Positions 40,039-50,178 of a stretch of DNA of 64,000 nucleotides are shown piece after piece. The DNA comes from Sulfuricurvum sp. (GTDB taxonomy: Bacteria > Campylobacterota > Campylobacteria > Campylobacterales > Sulfurimonadaceae). The position numbers were made by a program, and so were the translations under genes. Location of the stretch: the NCBI GenBank assembly GCA_028710885.1, contig JAQTTG010000004.1, positions 186,001 to 250,000 of the forward strand. The letters run 5' to 3'. The notes under the pieces are model-generated. The model made no database searches. It saw nothing but the letters and a program-made list of their open reading frames with translations, and had not been told where the DNA came from. Position 1 is the stretch's first letter. Every line of letters begins with the position of its first letter.

Positions 40039-40431
40039 ATGCAAACACCGCCTTTAATATTATGCGTTGATGACAATCAAACAATTATCTCTTTTCTCGT
40101 CAACTATTTATCTCGGAATGGGTATCGAATACTCACTGCTTTCGACGGTGAAGAAGGGCTTGCGAAAATGAAAGAATTTCATCCCGACTTAACGTTACTG
40201 GATCTTAATATGCCGAAGATGACCGGATTTGATGTTGCTTATGCCGCACACAATGATTCTGAATTAATCAAAATTCCCATTGTAATCCTTTCCGCACTTT
40301 CACAAGCTCATAACAAAGAACGCTACGAGCTAAAAAATGTTTATGATTATCTTACCAAACCGGTCAACCCTGCAAAATTATTATCAGTAATCGAAACTAC
40401 GTTAAAAGAGTCAAAACGTCTACATGCGTAA
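40039..40431 (+). CDS. single-domain response regulator (receiver)
   Basis: VDDNQTI, LLDLNMPKMTGF, YLTKPVNPAKL. Confidence 0.9.
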   Translation: MQTPPLILCVDDNQTIISFLVNYLSRNGYRILTAFDGEEGLAKMKEFHPDLTLLDLNMPKMTGFDVAYAAHNDSELIKIPIVILSALSQAHNKERYELKNVYDYLTKPVNPAKLLSVIETTLKESKRLHA

Positions 40432-41488
40432 TTTTAATTTCAGTATACTGTTCGTCCTCATAATCATACCGTCATCTATTTTGGCAGAAATTTCACCCAA
40501 TAGTTCTTCCAACTATTCTGTCGAAAATTACGATGAAAATATTAAAAACATCTCTAATCTAATTTCTAAAAATGATTTTCCGCAAGCAATAGATCGCCTG
40601 CAGGCTATGGATAAACGCTATCCGGAGAATGTTGAAATTCTTGAACTTTTGGCATCTTTACAGTATTGGAGCCACAACTATCCGGAAGCTACTTCTTATT
40701 ATCAAATACTTTATAATAAAACTCATAATTCATTCTACTTAGATAAAATCGATGAGATTTCGACTGCATCGGTGAATGATCAATTCACGGTTAAAAAGAA
40801 CTTTGTCATGCTAAAAGGTGAAGCCTATAGCTATGGTTCCAATCATAATTCAGAGCAAGACATCACTTTCCAAGCAGGCATTCACGCATTAGAAATGACA
40901 TGGATAGGAAGTACCGCATCGATTCATCGGTATGCTCTTACCGATCGACAAAATGGCTTAGAGGTTTATCGTAATTTAGGAGAAAAAACCTCTAAACGAT
41001 GGGGATTTATTTCATTATATCAATCACCAAATCCATACTTTTTGCCTTTATGGGATTACTCTGCCGGAATTTATCAGGGAATTTTTCAAGATACGGAAAT
41101 TGGGCTAGTATATCGACGTATGATATTTCAAAATGCTTCGATCGATATTTACAAGCCTTCTATCGCATTTCCAATACCATGGAATAATACTATGCGATTA
41201 ACCGAAGAACTCTATTTGGTCCCTTCTTCCCACTCTTATGCGAATGTCTCCACATTGGCTTATGATCCGACAGAGCATCTTCATCTGCACTACGCCCTTA
41301 CACTCGGAAATGGTTACGAAGTCACCGGAGCCGATCCTCTTTTACACACACGCACTTTTTCTCAAGCAATAGGGGGAGATTGGCGCTTTAGTCCTTCATG
41401 GTCAATAGGAATTGCATTAACCGATGGAAGAAGAACCAATTTATACCGAAGAAGCGGTGGAGAAATATTTCTCAAATATTTTTGGTAA
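40424..41488 (+). CDS. YaiO-like outer membrane beta-barrel protein with N-terminal TPR
   Basis: Signal peptide, TPR-like SLQYWSHNYPEATSYYQILYNKT, alternating beta strands, C-terminal KYFW typical of outer membrane proteins. Confidence 0.8.
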   Translation: MRNFNFSILFVLIIIPSSILAEISPNSSSNYSVENYDENIKNISNLISKNDFPQAIDRLQAMDKRYPENVEILELLASLQYWSHNYPEATSYYQILYNKTHNSFYLDKIDEISTASVNDQFTVKKNFVMLKGEAYSYGSNHNSEQDITFQAGIHALEMTWIGSTASIHRYALTDRQNGLEVYRNLGEKTSKRWGFISLYQSPNPYFLPLWDYSAGIYQGIFQDTEIGLVYRRMIFQNASIDIYKPSIAFPIPWNNTMRLTEELYLVPSSHSYANVSTLAYDPTEHLHLHYALTLGNGYEVTGADPLLHTRTFSQAIGGDWRFSPSWSIGIALTDGRRTNLYRRSGGEIFLKYFW

Positions 41489-43063
41489 ATGCAAATATTT
41501 CGCTGTAAAATAAAAAAGATCACTTATCTATTTTATTTATCACTACTTTCTCATTTTCTTTATGCTCAACCCCCTCAACTTTTACCAAAAGAACGAGTTT
41601 ATACCCTCAGACTTTTTTCTGCTACCTCTATCGAAGCAGCCCAACATGAACTGCATAAATACTCTTTACCAAATCAAAATAATATTAAACTTTATAAAGT
41701 TGGACCCTATATTGTTGCTCAATACGGTATGAGCAAAACACCAGATGCCCTCAATTCAGATTTAAACCAATACATTAAAATAGGCTTTAAACACGCCATC
41801 ATTATGACAACGACAACTTGGCATATGCAAACCGAAGAGATCAATCAAACAATACCTGATGAACAACCTACTATAGACTTATTACCAGCAGTTGCGAATG
41901 AAGAAACGTTAATAATAGAATCTCCTACTAAATCAACACACATATCTTTTATCGACCATTCAAAAAAAATAACTATTTTTTTCCGACACTTTCTGATATC
42001 AGGTATCCTTTTTTTTATCATCCTCTCATTTATTACTATTTTTGCCCTGTTCATTCATAAAACACGAATTGAATCAAAAATGAGAGAAGTCGAAAAATTA
42101 AAAAATTTTTATCGGGATCATTTAACACTTTCCCTTTTTGATGAAGTACCAGAAGATGCAATCTCACCTCTGCATAAAGAACTAGAATACGAAGCCTTCA
42201 GTGATATTGTTATTGAGCTTCTTGAAACATTTAATGATTCTATGTATAAATCTATTTTACATAACGCGCTTATACACTATGGTGTATTGGATTATTATCT
42301 CGATATAGCAATGTCAAATCAAAGTACAAATAATCGACTTAATGCGGTGGATCGTCTTGCTATGTGTCATTATGAAGAGAATCATCCATTCTTTTTATCT
42401 ATTATCCGCGATGACTCAATCGATATCTCTATCCGGAACAGTGCATTAACAGGACTTAGCTTTATACTTGATCCAGAAGAATCAGAACTTTTTTTATCAG
42501 CCCTTATCAAAACGGATACATCCGGTAAATTTACCGAATATTTGTTAAGCAATGCAATACAAAGATTTATTGAACTCGATAATCACATGGCCATCATCGC
42601 AATATTTTATTGGTTACAGCTTCAATCGAACTATTTCACCCTCAAAGCTTTTATTGAAGCTGTCTCCATCATTGGATATGAATCGATTATTCCAGAATTG
42701 CAATCTCTATATTTTATGAGTGTTCATGAAAGTCTAAAAATAACCATCGTAAGAGCGCTTGGAACTTTTGGGCATATAACGGATAAAACCATTTTAGTTG
42801 ATGCATTCAAAAGTAGCAATGAGACGCTTCGCATAGTAGCAGCAAAAAGTATATCATCCTATCAAGGAAGTGATTTAACTACTCTCGCATCTCTGCACCT
42901 TAGTGATGATTCATTTTACGTTCGATACAATATTTCGCGTTCTCTATCCAAACTCAACGGCGGTATCGATATTTTGCATAACATTGCGATTTCCGGACAA
43001 GATTTATTTGCTAGAGAATGTGCCGTCTTTTCACTTCACCTGATAGAAGACACAAATGTTTGA
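41489..43063 (+). CDS. SPOR-like periplasmic domain - TM - cytoplasmic HEAT-repeat protein
   Basis: Signal sequence, SPOR-like YTLRLFSATSIEAAQHELHKYSL...YKVGPYIVAQYG, TM GILFFIILSFITIFALFI, then HEAT-like repeats (VRALGTFGHITDKTILVDAFKSSNETLRIVAAKSIS). Confidence 0.75.
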   Translation: MQIFRCKIKKITYLFYLSLLSHFLYAQPPQLLPKERVYTLRLFSATSIEAAQHELHKYSLPNQNNIKLYKVGPYIVAQYGMSKTPDALNSDLNQYIKIGFKHAIIMTTTTWHMQTEEINQTIPDEQPTIDLLPAVANEETLIIESPTKSTHISFIDHSKKITIFFRHFLISGILFFIILSFITIFALFIHKTRIESKMREVEKLKNFYRDHLTLSLFDEVPEDAISPLHKELEYEAFSDIVIELLETFNDSMYKSILHNALIHYGVLDYYLDIAMSNQSTNNRLNAVDRLAMCHYEENHPFFLSIIRDDSIDISIRNSALTGLSFILDPEESELFLSALIKTDTSGKFTEYLLSNAIQRFIELDNHMAIIAIFYWLQLQSNYFTLKAFIEAVSIIGYESIIPELQSLYFMSVHESLKITIVRALGTFGHITDKTILVDAFKSSNETLRIVAAKSISSYQGSDLTTLASLHLSDDSFYVRYNISRSLSKLNGGIDILHNIAISGQDLFARECAVFSLHLIEDTNV

Positions 43064-44453
43064 CATACTCTTAATTATTATTATCCTTGTACAAATAATT
43101 ATTTTTATTTACTTTCTCATTCTCAATAGTACCTATTCGGCTTTTACATTTATTGCATTGGATGATATTATTAAACGAGAAGTATACGGTAGCCGATTTC
43201 GACTTCACCAAACCCTTTCCACTTCTTTATACAGGCCTATTTCTCTTATTGTTCCTGCTTACAATGAACAAGCAACTATTGTCAGCAGTATCCGTTCTCA
43301 GCTAGCTTTACACTATCCAGAATACGAAATAATCATTGTCAATGATGGGTCAAAAGATGAAACCATAAGTCGATTAGTAGAGGCATTCCATTTTATACCC
43401 GTTGAAAAACCTGTAAAACTAGAAATATACCATCAGCCAATCAGACAAGTTTACATCTCTTTAATAAATCCAAATTTATGGCTTATCGATAAAGACAACG
43501 GTGGAAAATTCGATGCAATAAACTGCGGTATTAATGCTTGTAACTATCCCCTATTTTGTGTTGTTGACGCGGATTCTTTACTAGAGCATGACAGCCTCTT
43601 ACGAGCAGGCTCTATTTTTGCCCACGATAAAGAAGTCGTAGCAGTAGGAGGAACTGTTCGTCCATTAAACGGATGTACCGTTGTCAATGGTCAAGTTATC
43701 TCTATCAAAACACCCTCAAAATGGATAGAGCTATTTCAATCTGTTGAATACACTCGTGGATTTTTAGCTGGGCGATCAGCATGGAATTTATTTGATGCTT
43801 TACTCATCATTTCAGGTGCTTTTGGTATTTTTCGAAAAGATATTGCACAAAAGATAGGAGGATACCGCCATACAGTAGGCGAAGATATGGATTTGGTCGT
43901 TCGGATACATCGCTATTGTATCGATAATGCTATCCCCTATAAAATTCTCTCCGTTCCTGACCCTATATGCTGGACACAAGTGCCTGATGACTGGACATCA
44001 CTCATGAAACAGCGAAACCGTTGGCACAGAGGGCTGATTGATGTTTTATGGCACAATAAAGTTATGTTATTCAACCCAAAATACAAAAAAGTAGGATTAC
44101 TCGGTATGACCTATTTTTTCTTTGTCGAGGCATTAGGACCAACCATAGAAATGTTTGGATATATCAGTTTTATTATCTTCTATATTTTCGGATTGATCGA
44201 TAGAGAAATCAGTATTTATATCTTTTTATTCGCATTTACGTGGGGAAGCTATATCACTCTAAGCTCAATTTTCTTGGACAATTTTATCCATAAACGCTAT
44301 TCAACCAGTAGAGATTTACTCAAACTTGCCCTCTTTGGCTTATTTGAATCTTTTGGCTACCGTCAGCTCATGACAATCGAACGATTTATCGCGACATTTC
44401 AATTTTGGCGTAAAGGTTGGGGAAAAATTAATCGTAAAGAAATCGCACCGTAA
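43056..44453 (+). CDS. processive family 2 glycosyltransferase (PgaC/BcsA-like), multi-TM
   Basis: LIVPAYNEQATI, VNDGSKDET, VVDADS, GEDMDLV, QRNRW (QxxRW) motifs plus TM segments. Confidence 0.92.
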   Translation: MFDILLIIIILVQIIIFIYFLILNSTYSAFTFIALDDIIKREVYGSRFRLHQTLSTSLYRPISLIVPAYNEQATIVSSIRSQLALHYPEYEIIIVNDGSKDETISRLVEAFHFIPVEKPVKLEIYHQPIRQVYISLINPNLWLIDKDNGGKFDAINCGINACNYPLFCVVDADSLLEHDSLLRAGSIFAHDKEVVAVGGTVRPLNGCTVVNGQVISIKTPSKWIELFQSVEYTRGFLAGRSAWNLFDALLIISGAFGIFRKDIAQKIGGYRHTVGEDMDLVVRIHRYCIDNAIPYKILSVPDPICWTQVPDDWTSLMKQRNRWHRGLIDVLWHNKVMLFNPKYKKVGLLGMTYFFFVEALGPTIEMFGYISFIIFYIFGLIDREISIYIFLFAFTWGSYITLSSIFLDNFIHKRYSTSRDLLKLALFGLFESFGYRQLMTIERFIATFQFWRKGWGKINRKEIAP

Positions 44454-44459
44454 TAGATA

Positions 44460-44966
44460 TTATTTTGACTCTTTTAATGCAGCTTCTATCGCTTGCCCAA
44501 CTTTTACAGCTCTATGCTTTCCTAAATAACAATGGATATAAATTTTTTCCTCTTGATGCGTTTGCACATATCCAATAATTTTATTTATCTCTTCCTTTGC
44601 ACTGTCTGTATTTAATTTGTCAGAATCCAATGGAAAATTGATCACCTTCAAATTAGATGTTTTACAATTTTCTTTTTCCACTTCGTACAAATCTTTTTCT
44701 TGTGGAATGCCAGATGTATTTAGTAATGAAATTACTGTCGTAACATGCAGTTTATTTTTAAGGGCATCCAAATCATCTTGTCTCGGATACGCGCCTATAA
44801 TAACGTTTGAACTAACCACTTTTGCATCCGCCTGTAGCCAATGCAAAGGGTATAAGTAAGGTTCTAAAAAAGCAAAAAGCTGAAAAACAATAATACCGAT
44901 TACTGCTGTAAATACACTAAGTGGCATAATGTTTGCCATTATTTTTTTGAAAAAAGATTTAATCAT
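44460..44966 (-). CDS. membrane-anchored Cys-based protein phosphatase-like
   Basis: N-terminal TM; HCYLGKHR fits HCx5R active site of tyrosine/dual-specificity phosphatases. Confidence 0.75.
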   Translation of the reverse strand: MIKSFFKKIMANIMPLSVFTAVIGIIVFQLFAFLEPYLYPLHWLQADAKVVSSNVIIGAYPRQDDLDALKNKLHVTTVISLLNTSGIPQEKDLYEVEKENCKTSNLKVINFPLDSDKLNTDSAKEEINKIIGYVQTHQEEKIYIHCYLGKHRAVKVGQAIEAALKESK

Positions 44967-45193
44967 TTACAATACACCTTTGCTATCAAATTTTAGATTA
45001 TATAATCTATTTTTATTTTAAAATCAGAATTATGGCTAAAATCTTCCATAAAGTATATTATTATCTTTAAATACTTTATATTTATGCCATACTAATAATG
45101 CAACGTCATATGATAGTGTAAACATTAAATTGACCTATTTTCAGCCTCATTTGGCTATAATCGATCATTATTAAATAGCAGGAATAACCCTTT

Positions 45194-46438
45194 ATGATCG
45201 ATGTAAAACTTCTCCAGAAAAATTTTGACGAAACCGCTAGAGCCCTCATGCGCAAAAAAGTCTCAGCAGAGACGATTGGCGAATTAAAATCTGCCAACGA
45301 AATCCTCAAAAGTGCCAAACTTTCCTACGAAACCCTCCAAGCCAAACAAAACGAATTGAGCAAACTCTTCGGGCAATACAAAAAAGAGGGAAAAAGCACC
45401 GACGATCTCAAAATCGAAGTCGATGCCAATAAAATCACGTTAAATGAACTGCTTGAAACTCAACGCAACGCCGAAGAAGCCCTCGATGCGATCATCATGC
45501 GTATCCCGAATATCCCCGATACGGATGTTCCTGATGGGGAAGACGAAGAGAGCAACGTTGAGCTTCGCAAAGTGCTCACTCCGCCAACCTTTAGCTTTAC
45601 TCCTAAAGAGCACTGGGAACTCGCTGAACAAAACGGCTGGATCGATTTTGAGAGGGGTGTCAAACTTGCCAAAAGCCGCTTCAGCGTTGTCAGCGGTATG
45701 GGTGCACGACTGGAGCGCGCCCTCATCAACTTTATGCTCGATTTCAACCGTGAGCGCGGCTTCCAAGAGTTCAGCGTTCCGATGCTCGTCAACCGCCATG
45801 CATTAGAGGGAACGGGACAGCTTCCGAAATTCGAAGATGATCTGTTCAAAGTCGAGGAAGAAGAGCTCTATCTCATCCCGACCGCCGAAGTACCCCTCAC
45901 CAACCTCTACCAAGACGAAATTTTAGCCTCTACCGATCTGCCGATCAAAATGACGGGATACACCTCATGTTTCCGTAAAGAGGCGGGAAGCGGCGGACGT
46001 GACGTGCGCGGGATGATCCGTCAGCACCAGTTTCACAAAGTTGAACTGGTCGCCATCACAACCCAAGAGCAAAGCGACGCGGTATTTGATGAGATGGTCG
46101 CGTGTGCTTCCGATCTGCTCTCCGCACTCGGTCTTCCACACCGCCTCGTCACCCTCTGCACGGGTGATCTCGGTTTCGGTGCGGCACGTACCGTCGATCT
46201 CGAAGTATGGCTTCCAGGGCAAAACACCTACCGTGAGATCAGCTCCGTCTCCAATACGAGAGATTTCCAAGCCCGCCGCGCGAAGATCCGCTACAAAGAA
46301 GAGGGAAAAAACATCCTCGCCCATACCCTTAACGGTTCAAGTTTAGCGGTTGGACGGACGATGGTAGCTATTATGGAAAATTTTCAGCAAGAAGACGGCT
46401 CAATCGTTATTCCTGCAGCATTGCAAAAATACCTCTAA
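45194..46438 (+). CDS. serS: seryl-tRNA synthetase
   Basis: [65 protein letters not shown]. Confidence 0.97.
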   Translation: MIDVKLLQKNFDETARALMRKKVSAETIGELKSANEILKSAKLSYETLQAKQNELSKLFGQYKKEGKSTDDLKIEVDANKITLNELLETQRNAEEALDAIIMRIPNIPDTDVPDGEDEESNVELRKVLTPPTFSFTPKEHWELAEQNGWIDFERGVKLAKSRFSVVSGMGARLERALINFMLDFNRERGFQEFSVPMLVNRHALEGTGQLPKFEDDLFKVEEEELYLIPTAEVPLTNLYQDEILASTDLPIKMTGYTSCFRKEAGSGGRDVRGMIRQHQFHKVELVAITTQEQSDAVFDEMVACASDLLSALGLPHRLVTLCTGDLGFGAARTVDLEVWLPGQNTYREISSVSNTRDFQARRAKIRYKEEGKNILAHTLNGSSLAVGRTMVAIMENFQQEDGSIVIPAALQKYL

Positions 46439-46455
46439 AAGGTTAAAGAGAGCCC

Positions 46456-48804
46456 ATGGCCCAAGAGCAAGAAGAGATAATCATCATTGAAGAATCGGAT
46501 GCCGCCGGCATCGAAAAATCTTCACAATCAAATGATGCATCTGTTATAGAAAAACCAAAAATTTGGAAAAACAAACGTTTTATTGTTGCTCTAATTGCTG
46601 GAACTCTACTTCTTAGCTTTACAACCGGTGCAATTTTTCTTTTTTCAAGTCATGGAGAAGGAGAGGCTCTTAAAAAAGAACCTCTGTTAAACAAAACTTT
46701 CCATAAAAAATCTAATCCACTTATTGAACAAAGCCAGCTGGAAAAGATGATCGAGCAAGCAAATTATCTCTACGCAAATGGCAACCAAACAGATGCGTTA
46801 AAGCTCTATGAAAAAATTGCCCTCTACTCCGAAGCCATCTCTCAATATAATCTTGGTGTTGTTCAGCTAAGAGAAGGTGAATATACAGGTGCGCTCACAA
46901 ATTTTAAACATTCTATAGACAGCAGTGAGAATCAATGTGTCAGTGCTATCAATGCCGCAGTCTGCTGTTTACACCTTGGACGGGATAAAGAGTTTAATGA
47001 CTACATAAATATGGCAGCTTCTTTTCTTCCCCAAGAGAGTACATCTCCTTTATATTCTTATTATTATGCGCTAATAAACTATTATCAAGGACATTACTTA
47101 GAAGCACTCAGTGCCCTTAAACATCCAATGACAGATGAATACCAGACGGTTCAGAATAAATTGCATGCAAAAATAAGCTCAATGTATGGAAGCTATGATG
47201 ACGCGCTCAGTGCTTTAACCAATCCTGTTCAAGAAGAGGACTCATTTTCACTCGGTCTACTTTCAGCGAATCTCGGTGATCTCGAACACGCAAAAAAATA
47301 CCTCAATGATGCCATCATTCAAAATCCAAAACCGATACAAGAGCAATTAGCTCTCGCTTTTGTAGAATTAAAGTCAGGGTTTCAATCTGATGCTGCAAAC
47401 CACATAAAAGAGATAACAACTACCTATCCGGATCAAGTTTATACTCCTTATCCCATACGCGTCTTCTTAAAACCTTCTCTCTTTAATCCGGATGATGTGC
47501 AAAATTTTTATCGATACCCTAGTACGGATGCGCGTTATCGTATGTATCAAAATATTTTTTATTTTGCACCGTATAAAATTTACAATGCAAATCAAACCAT
47601 TAATGACATCCGTAAAGGTAATGCCAATATTTATATCGATGATATCGAAAGTGCGAAAGAATATCTCCAAAAAAGCACACGATCTTCTAGTATTGATTAT
47701 GGTATTACACTCGCCGTTCAAAAAGCACTGAATTTTAGACTTAGAGATGCCAATAAAGATCTTAGTGGACTCCTTAAAATAAATTCTCAACATTCAGTGC
47801 TCCACTATAATTTAGCATTGACCTATGCACAATTGGGTGATTATTCTTCGGCGTATGACCATTTTTCTCGCTCATATAACCTCGATGCAGACAATTACCT
47901 TGCTGGTATTTTTGCCCTCATGTGCTCCGATTTAATTGCTAAAAATAATCCAAAATTATCTTCGATAATACAAGATAATTTAGCCAAAGAACCCGAGAAA
48001 GAAGAATTTGAACTGTATAGGACTCTAATAAATATTACGCAAAACAATTTTCCTGGTGCAGGAAAATGGCTGGATAGTACCTATAAAGAACGCCCCTTAT
48101 ATCTTGCACTAAAATCAATGATAGCCTTAAAACTGCAGAGATTAGATGTTGCACGTGATGCTTCTGAAAAACTCATTCATCTACAACCGCATGACATGAT
48201 TCCTCATTTTATCTATATAGATACCCATTTTCAAGACTTAAAACCAAAAGCATATGCTTCCGCCTCACTCAATTATTTAAAAAAACAAGCATTTAGATAT
48301 GATGATCTTTATTTCGGTCCAAAAATCACCCGTGACAATGCTATATTAATGGGAATTATGACAGGTCAGCTTGCTCCTATGATTAATAGACTCGAAGACA
48401 AACTTCAGACTACAGCTGATAATACAATTGACATTACCGAAGCGTTAGCACAAAGTAATTTTTACAATCAAAATTTTGAAGAAGCCTATACACTCTACAA
48501 TCAACTCATCGATACTTATAAAATTAAAGATGAGCAAACTCTTTTCAATGGAGCTGCAGCCTCTATCGGAGCTGAACATTATGAAAATGCTATTGCATTA
48601 TTGGAACTATCAAAAATTAAAAATCCAAATTTTGTCGAAAGCCGTTATGCATTAGGACTCTTATATTTACAAATACAAAATAATCCAGGTTCATATCCTC
48701 AGTTCAATCTGGTAGGGAATAAAGGATTTATCTCTCATTTCTTTGATTTTGATATTGATACAGATAAACTTTCAAATGAGCCAAAAAAATATCACCCTCT
48801 GTGA
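46456..48804 (+). CDS. TPR membrane protein, probable flagellar motor protein PflB homolog
   Basis: 782 aa, N-terminal TM plus many TPRs; position directly after serS matches Cj0389(serS)-Cj0390(PflB) and HP1480(serS)-HP1479 from recall. Confidence 0.65.
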   Translation: MAQEQEEIIIIEESDAAGIEKSSQSNDASVIEKPKIWKNKRFIVALIAGTLLLSFTTGAIFLFSSHGEGEALKKEPLLNKTFHKKSNPLIEQSQLEKMIEQANYLYANGNQTDALKLYEKIALYSEAISQYNLGVVQLREGEYTGALTNFKHSIDSSENQCVSAINAAVCCLHLGRDKEFNDYINMAASFLPQESTSPLYSYYYALINYYQGHYLEALSALKHPMTDEYQTVQNKLHAKISSMYGSYDDALSALTNPVQEEDSFSLGLLSANLGDLEHAKKYLNDAIIQNPKPIQEQLALAFVELKSGFQSDAANHIKEITTTYPDQVYTPYPIRVFLKPSLFNPDDVQNFYRYPSTDARYRMYQNIFYFAPYKIYNANQTINDIRKGNANIYIDDIESAKEYLQKSTRSSSIDYGITLAVQKALNFRLRDANKDLSGLLKINSQHSVLHYNLALTYAQLGDYSSAYDHFSRSYNLDADNYLAGIFALMCSDLIAKNNPKLSSIIQDNLAKEPEKEEFELYRTLINITQNNFPGAGKWLDSTYKERPLYLALKSMIALKLQRLDVARDASEKLIHLQPHDMIPHFIYIDTHFQDLKPKAYASASLNYLKKQAFRYDDLYFGPKITRDNAILMGIMTGQLAPMINRLEDKLQTTADNTIDITEALAQSNFYNQNFEEAYTLYNQLIDTYKIKDEQTLFNGAAASIGAEHYENAIALLELSKIKNPNFVESRYALGLLYLQIQNNPGSYPQFNLVGNKGFISHFFDFDIDTDKLSNEPKKYHPL

Positions 48805-49517
48805 AGAGTTAATCGACGAAGTAAATAAAATGATGCCCGCAGTGGACCGTAAAGTAAATACCCTGCTGCTAAAATAGCCATTCCATCTATTGGATAAATA
48901 AACACTCCCATAGCCACAACAATCAAAGTAATCAAAAAACGGATAAAATTAAATGTTTTAAAATTTATTTTTTTAAAACTTGGATAGCGAATATTACTTA
49001 CCATTAAAATCGAAAGTACTACCGCAAAGGGGAGAATAAAAAGTTTGTATTGATGATAATGTGGATAGTGTTCTAATAATAAAACCGAAATTGAAATCAT
49101 AATTGCTGCTGTTGGTATCGGTAATCCGATAAATACACTTGGTTCTATCCGAGATGTAGTTACATTAAATCGTGCAAGACGAACTGCACCAAAGATAATA
49201 AACAATGCACTGACAACAATTCCAACACGTCCATACGATTCCCCAACGTATAAATATAATATTAAAGAAGGGGCAACACCAAATGCTACTATATCTGCCA
49301 GTGAATCAAATTCTACCCCAAAATGACTGGCAGTATTAGTCAATCTTGCAACCCTACCATCCAATCCATCAAATATTAAGGCTAAAAATATGAACCAAGA
49401 AGCCATCATAAACTCGTGTTGTAATGCTAATGCTATCGCGTAAAATCCTGTAAAAATAGACGCAGCAGTAAAAAGGTTTGGAAGAATATAAGCAATAGGA
49501 GGTGGGGATTGACGCAT
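48792..49517 (-). CDS. pssA: CDP-diacylglycerol-serine O-phosphatidyltransferase
   Basis: DGLDGRVARLTNTASHFGVEFDSLADIVAFG CDP-alcohol phosphotransferase motif. Confidence 0.95.
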   Translation of the reverse strand: MRQSPPPIAYILPNLFTAASIFTGFYAIALALQHEFMMASWFIFLALIFDGLDGRVARLTNTASHFGVEFDSLADIVAFGVAPSLILYLYVGESYGRVGIVVSALFIIFGAVRLARFNVTTSRIEPSVFIGLPIPTAAIMISISVLLLEHYPHYHQYKLFILPFAVVLSILMVSNIRYPSFKKINFKTFNFIRFLITLIVVAMGVFIYPIDGMAILAAGYLLYGPLRASFYLLRRLTLHRG

Positions 49518-49518
49518 A

Positions 49519-50166
49519 TTAGGCTGCGCTCAAATACCCAATTAAACTTTCACCTGCACGAACAGTTGAACCGGCGTTGACAGAGACTTTTGAGCCTTCA
49601 GGAAGATAAAGAATACTACGGCCTTTAGCTAAAAATCCGTAACGGCTCCCTTCTTTGAGCTTTTGATTGCTTTCCAAATCAATACCTATCGGAAAACAGC
49701 TTTGTTCACTCAAATGTTCAATAAAGATTTCTTCCCCTTTTAACGAGCGAAAAGAGATTACCGCTTTTTCATTAAGGGTATCTGCCATAGGATGATACAA
49801 AGGCAAAGAGGCACCATGACGGATTTTAAATCCTTCTACAACTCCATCAAACGGTGCCCGCAACATCGACACATCCCACATAGAGTTCATCACTGTTATT
49901 TTAGTCATCTTTTGACTATCTACTGTAATATCTTCAATAGAGAGAATAACTCCATCAACACTGCTAATAATTGCATTGGATTCATTTTCAACTGTGTTAC
50001 GCTCAGGATTGCGAAAAATGACTAATATAGCCAATAATATCGCACCTGTAATAAACTGAAATAAATGTAGCCCCGTCATGGTAAAAAACAAAACCAATGT
50101 TGAAACCACCCCGATCAAGAGCCACCCTCGTTTTGAAAGGATAAAGGTATCGTTTTGAACACTCAT
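49519..50166 (-). CDS. psd: phosphatidylserine decarboxylase family protein
   Basis: SMWDVSMLRAPFDGVVEGFKIRHGASLPLYHP; adjacent to pssA; C-terminal NAGSTVRAGESLIGYL. Confidence 0.88.
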   Translation of the reverse strand: MSVQNDTFILSKRGWLLIGVVSTLVLFFTMTGLHLFQFITGAILLAILVIFRNPERNTVENESNAIISSVDGVILSIEDITVDSQKMTKITVMNSMWDVSMLRAPFDGVVEGFKIRHGASLPLYHPMADTLNEKAVISFRSLKGEEIFIEHLSEQSCFPIGIDLESNQKLKEGSRYGFLAKGRSILYLPEGSKVSVNAGSTVRAGESLIGYLSAA

Positions 50167-50178
50167 AATTTGCCTCTC

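Noticed and set aside
45440-46346. Several 100-129 aa ORFs on both strands inside serS
   Set aside because: Shadow ORFs of the serS coding sequence; compositions reflect codon antisense patterns.
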